From the NCBI GenBank assembly GCA_002270565.1, contig NQMI01000012.1, positions 325,921 to 389,920 of the forward strand: a DNA stretch of 64,000 nt, written 5' to 3'. Source of the stretch: Stenocarpella maydis (taxonomy: Eukaryota; Ascomycota; Sordariomycetes; Diaporthales; Diaporthaceae). Under the pieces are notes generated by a model. The model was given only the letters and a program-made list of their open reading frames with translations. It searched no databases and had not been told where the DNA came from. This document shows, piece by piece, positions 60,876 to 64,000 of the stretch; within the stretch, counting starts at the first letter, position 1, and each line of letters begins with the position of its first letter. The translations under genes and the position numbers were made by a program.

Positions 60876-60914
60876 CAACGGAAGCCAGTGTGCACACCAC
60901 ACTGGCTTCCGTTG
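60876..60914. repeat. Perfect 17-bp inverted repeat with 5-nt loop
   Basis: Arms 60876-60892 (CAACGGAAGCCAGTGTG) and 60898-60914 are exact reverse complements around CACAC. Inside the candidate TIR element. Confidence 0.9.
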
Positions 60915-61037
60915 CCTGCAGCCGCAATGGCAGACGAATACCGAAACAGAGTCCAACGGGCATGCGTGGTTATAGCTGTTTCTATGGTGATACGCCGCCA
61001 TAGACGTATGTTCGAGCATCTCAGCCAGACACAGTCT

Positions 61038-61505
61038 TTATCGCCAGACGTCGTTGTTGTCAGAGAGAGGACAATTCGGCCAGGGGCTGCAAACGAAGTG
61101 GCNACTGCGTGGCCGCTTGCGCGCAGGTGCCCTTGCTGTCGACGGCATGGCTTTCCGCTTCCCACGGGCTGCCTGGCTCGATAGCAAGATTGGTACGTCT
61201 TCTCGCTGGGGAAGAGCTTGACTAATAGGTATCGCAGGGAAGTCGGGGGCTGGCTTGAAGGGGTCACCATCGTATGGTTCCGGTGGCACCCTCTCGTCCT
61301 CCGAGAGCACAACATATATCGTGGGTTCGGCTTCTGCAAGACTATCAGACACAAGAAGGTCCTCCTCAACACCATCGCCAGCGTGGCTAGTAGGGGATCC
61401 GGGCTCCATTGCGGTGGCTTGTGGGCAAGTACGCTCGATTGGCGATATCACGGTCAACTTGCAGTCTACGGTGACAATCACACGAAACTTCTCCTCCCCG
61501 ACCAA
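61038..61505 (-). other. Open frame with acidic/Pro-rich and basic segments, uncertain
   Basis: 155-codon frame with ATG at 61505. It is acidic and Pro-rich (VLSEDERVPPEPYDGDPF), then has a nuclear-localisation-like basic patch (RGKRKAMPSTARAPARKRPR). The ambiguous base at 61103 lies near its end. It overlaps the TIR element. Composition is more protein-like than its neighbours, but I recognise no family. It may be a fragment of an element-encoded or captured protein. Confidence 0.25.
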
Positions 61506-61663
61506 CTACACCCAATACGGAAGGCGGTGACGGCTTCCGAGCCTAGCGAGGTACTTCTCCATCAATACCCGAACGGGTATAGTTACGCGCACGAGCAGCT
61601 TGGCAAGAAAGTCACTGGGCAGGGGCTCACACCACACTGGGAATCGTCGAGCATCTGGGCCTT

Positions 61664-62809
61664 ACTCCGTTATCGGGTCGCAGTGTCCAGGAGCGGCTGC
61701 AAATATCGGTCATCCCCCCCCCGCGGGAGCCTTGGCGCCCAGCCACAACAAGCTTTGGACAAGGGATCTTGGCGATTGCCCCAGGCCAGTTCGCTCCAGA
61801 TCTGCAGGTGGTAGTGCCTGGGCAGCAGGTGGATGCAGTGTTGCGCGGCCTGCGACTGCGAACTTCCCAGAGAGGGATGGTGGGCCGCCTCCCCCTGCTA
61901 CCTCCAGCAGTGTATTTTGTTGGACGTCTCGGTTCTGACGAGACATGGCATCACGTCCACGTCTTATGAGAACAAAGCAACCAGTGTGACTGGTCCATTT
62001 CGGAATCACTCACTTGATAGCGCACAAGTCGACTACCCTGACGAAAGCATGGGACATGTTGATAGCGCTAGGAGAAGCAACCCCAGCAAACCCTCTCCAT
62101 CCCCTGGCCAATGGCCTGCTGCTTTACACTAGTGTATACACTGCCTGAATGTCCTGACCCCGAAAATAGTGTAAAGACGTTGTGAGGCCCACAGGAAATC
62201 CTACCACCCCCGGGCGCCACCACCTCCCCGAATGCTCCCACCTTCCCGGATATGGATCCCAGTCTTGGCTAGACCTGCCGGCTGAGTCGCGCATTTTATC
62301 CCCATGATTGGTGGACATATGACCTTTAGGACGTAGCATTCTTGCGATGCCGACGGGGCCACCGTATCTCATATCTTGTTGATGGCGATCTTCTATCTTT
62401 CTGGCCCCGTTGACCAGCCAGAGGGGAGACTCTACACCAGAATGCGGTCCCTTTTGAATTGGGAAGGTGGTAGTAAACAGTTATAGCGCTGCTGTGGCAC
62501 CATTCCGAGCAAGATAGCCTCATTCGACATCTCTGTGGCCTCGTAATGTCGCGTTGCAGCCCGCGTCGCCAGCCCTAGGCCCGGGGCGAATGCGCAGGGA
62601 GAAGCAGAGGCTGCTAGTGTTCGTCAAGCACGCGAGTTCTTGATCGTGAAGAGCTCGGGTATAAAGACGTGGTGATGCCCTCGTCGTAGAAATCACCTTC
62701 TGATCATCACCAGCGGTCTTTGAGCATCCACGGATCCAGAACAGTTGTTGTCTCTTCCCCCCCCTCCTCCTCCTCCTTGCACCAGTCGGAATCCGTGAAT
62801 AACTCCAAA
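61664..62809. promoter_or_regulatory. Upstream region of the G1 protease gene; candidate TATA box at 62660-62665
   Basis: 1.15 kb without a recognised gene. A TATAAA sits 150 bp before the protease ATG, followed by a C/T-rich leader (62755-62780), a usual layout for a strongly regulated fungal secreted-enzyme promoter. The promoter role is inferred. Confidence 0.5.
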
Positions 62810-63862
62810 ATGAGGTTCTCTTCTTTCGCTGCTGTCGCCCTTGGCGCTGAGGTTGCCCTCGCTGCTCGTTGGACTGAAAAGCGACGGGAGCGTCACGCTG
62901 CCCGCGCGGCTACCCGACAGAGCAACCCGCTTCTTCCTGCTACTGATGTGGACGGTCTTCAGGTCGAGGCATTCACCAACGAGACCTCCCATGCTCAGTA
63001 CTCCACCAACTGGGCCGGCGCTGTGCTCATTGGCACTGGGTATAAGTCGGTCACCGGCACCTTCGTTGTGCCAACCCCCTCGAAGCCTTCTGGCGGCAGC
63101 TCTAGCACTGAGGTTAGTAGGCTCTCCTCGAACGTTGGCCGCCGATTTCCTTCCAGCGTTGGAAGCTACGGCGTGGAGGGAGCGTCTCAGTATAATAAGC
63201 TTACTTTTTACCGATACAGTACGCTGCCTCGGCCTGGGTCGGAATTGATGGCGACACTGCGCAAAACTCGATTTTGCAGACCGGCGTAGACTTCTATGTA
63301 AGCCGCGGCCCGTTTTCGTGCTGCTCTGGTTAGTTTTGAAAGCTGACTCTCAACTCTGCAGGTCCAGGGCTCACAGATCAGCTTCGACGCCTGGTACGAG
63401 TGGTACCCGGACTACGCGTAAGTCTCCATGTAACCCTCGAACAATTCCGGGATCCCATATCAAGGAGGGACTAACCCGCCTTGCAGTTATACTTTCAGCG
63501 GAATCAGCATCTCTGCGGGTGATACTATTACTGTGACCGTCACAGCCACTTCCAAGACCGCCGGCACAGCCGTGGTCAAGAACGTGTCGAAGGGTACTTC
63601 GGTCACCCATACTTTCACGGGCCAGACCCAGGCTCTGCAGGAGCTCAACGCTGAGTGGATCGTGGAGGATTTCTCTGAAGGCAATTCTCTCGTTCCGTTT
63701 GCCGACTTCAACACCGTGACCTTCACTGGGGCATCCGCCAGTGGATCTTCAGGAACCGTGACTCCCTCCGGGGCGACTCTGATCGACATCCAGCAGAGTG
63801 GAAAGGTCTTGACCAGCTCCTCCGTGTCGGGCTCCTCTGTCACAGTCAAGTACACTGGTTAG
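62810..63862 (+). CDS. Secreted glutamic protease, peptidase family G1 (eqolisin, aspergillopepsin-2-like)
   Basis: Acid endopeptidase of the scytalidoglutamic/aspergilloglutamic family, expected outside the cell. Start is ATG 62810 (MRFSSFAAVALGAEVALAA, a signal peptide). Exons are 62810-63112, 63220-63297, 63362-63417 and 63487-63862, giving 270 aa; introns are 107, 64 and 69 bp. A propeptide rich in Arg (WTEKRRERHAARAATR) is followed by the mature domain from about YSTNWAGAVL. The catalytic Gln is in NSILQTGVDF (Q121) and the catalytic Glu in the NAEWIVEDF block (likely E206). Other blocks are WVGIDGD, FDAWYEWYPD, and DFNTVTFTGA near the C-terminus. Length and motif order are normal for the family, so the gene looks intact. 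Which Glu is catalytic is taken from family knowledge. Confidence 0.94.
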
Positions 63863-64000
63863 TCCGGACGGGTGCTAAATGCATTTCTTTATAATATATG
63901 TATGGAATGTGTTGTTTGAGACAGGATTCGGTTGACGAGCCCGGCATCCCGGCCGCGGCGACTAGTGACGTTGGGGAAGACCTCGGATGAGGGGTTGTAA
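63863..64000. other. 3' flank of the G1 protease gene
   Basis: AT-rich just after the stop (TTTATAATATATGTATGG near 63888), as expected of a fungal 3' untranslated region. Nothing else seen. Confidence 0.5.

Larger units (their letters stand above)
60607..61663. mobile_element. Candidate non-autonomous DNA transposon with about 35-bp terminal inverted repeats
   Basis: Left end 60608-60642 and right end 61628-61662 are reverse complements: both begin AGGCCCAGATGCTCGACGA, continue after three mismatches with CCAGTGTGGTGTG. Six copies of CCAGTGTG in either orientation lie inside (60630, 60751, 60859, 60885, 60898, 61633). No transposase frame is visible and no clean target-site duplication is seen. 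A single ambiguous base (n) lies at 61103. Confidence 0.55.

Noticed and set aside
60740..61375. 211-codon minus-strand frame through the ambiguous base
   Set aside because: Cys/Arg/Thr-rich, overlaps the inverted repeats, and its length depends on the n; a more protein-like frame overlaps it.

Overview
The window is a piece of a filamentous ascomycete genome, most likely a Sordariomycete; the order cannot be fixed from the sequence alone. Genes are GC-rich and spaced, mostly 0.5 to 2 kb apart, on both strands. Introns are short (49 to 175 bp), with GTRNGT-type donors, CTRAC-type branch points and AG acceptors. Several proteins are typical of filamentous fungi: BLI-3, a two-BIR survivin, an eqolisin protease and fungal LtrA. 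All exon structures below were assembled by hand from splice signals and reading-frame continuity. Many initiator codons differ from the longest open frame because those frames begin at non-ATG codons.

Left part (1-12.8 kb): the 5' part of ALG1 (minus, cut by the window edge); a histidine-rich CDF zinc transporter; a divergent pair SNU23 (minus) and DPH5 (plus); a BLI-3-like flavin-binding protein with a 5'UTR intron; an unknown basic-tailed protein (minus); and an F-box-like gene whose last exon carries an apparent one-base frameshift.

Middle part (12.8-34.6 kb): a SNF2/RING helicase-like gene in an otherwise gene-poor 8-kb stretch, flanked on both sides by inverted copies of one degenerate repeat family; a giant ankyrin-type protein (about 1870 aa); UDP-glucose 4-epimerase with a GC-AG intron; and a SUN-domain nuclear-envelope protein that carries 27 uninterrupted collagen-type Gly-X-Y triplets on the predicted nucleoplasmic side.

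Right-middle part (35.4-50.9 kb): FAD synthase (minus) divergent from the DEAD-box helicase DBP4, with five same-strand TACTCCGTA motifs between them; a CoA-binding-fold protein (minus); the Cdc4/Mlc1 myosin essential light chain; an M3 metallopeptidase (saccharolysin/thimet oligopeptidase family); and BIR1/survivin with two BIR domains and two AT-hook-like motifs. Most of these are housekeeping genes: protein glycosylation, splicing, translation-factor modification, ribosome biogenesis, chromosome segregation, cytokinesis, flavin and galactose metabolism.

Right part (51-64 kb) looks accessory: a nine-exon amidohydrolase with a signal peptide, a nine-exon LtrA-family membrane protein on the opposite strand, then a stretch of about 6.5 kb without a convincing gene. 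That stretch holds a roughly 1.05-kb terminal-inverted-repeat element and one ambiguous base. A secreted glutamic (G1) protease lies at the right edge. No rRNA, tRNA, CRISPR or recognisable biosynthetic cluster was seen.
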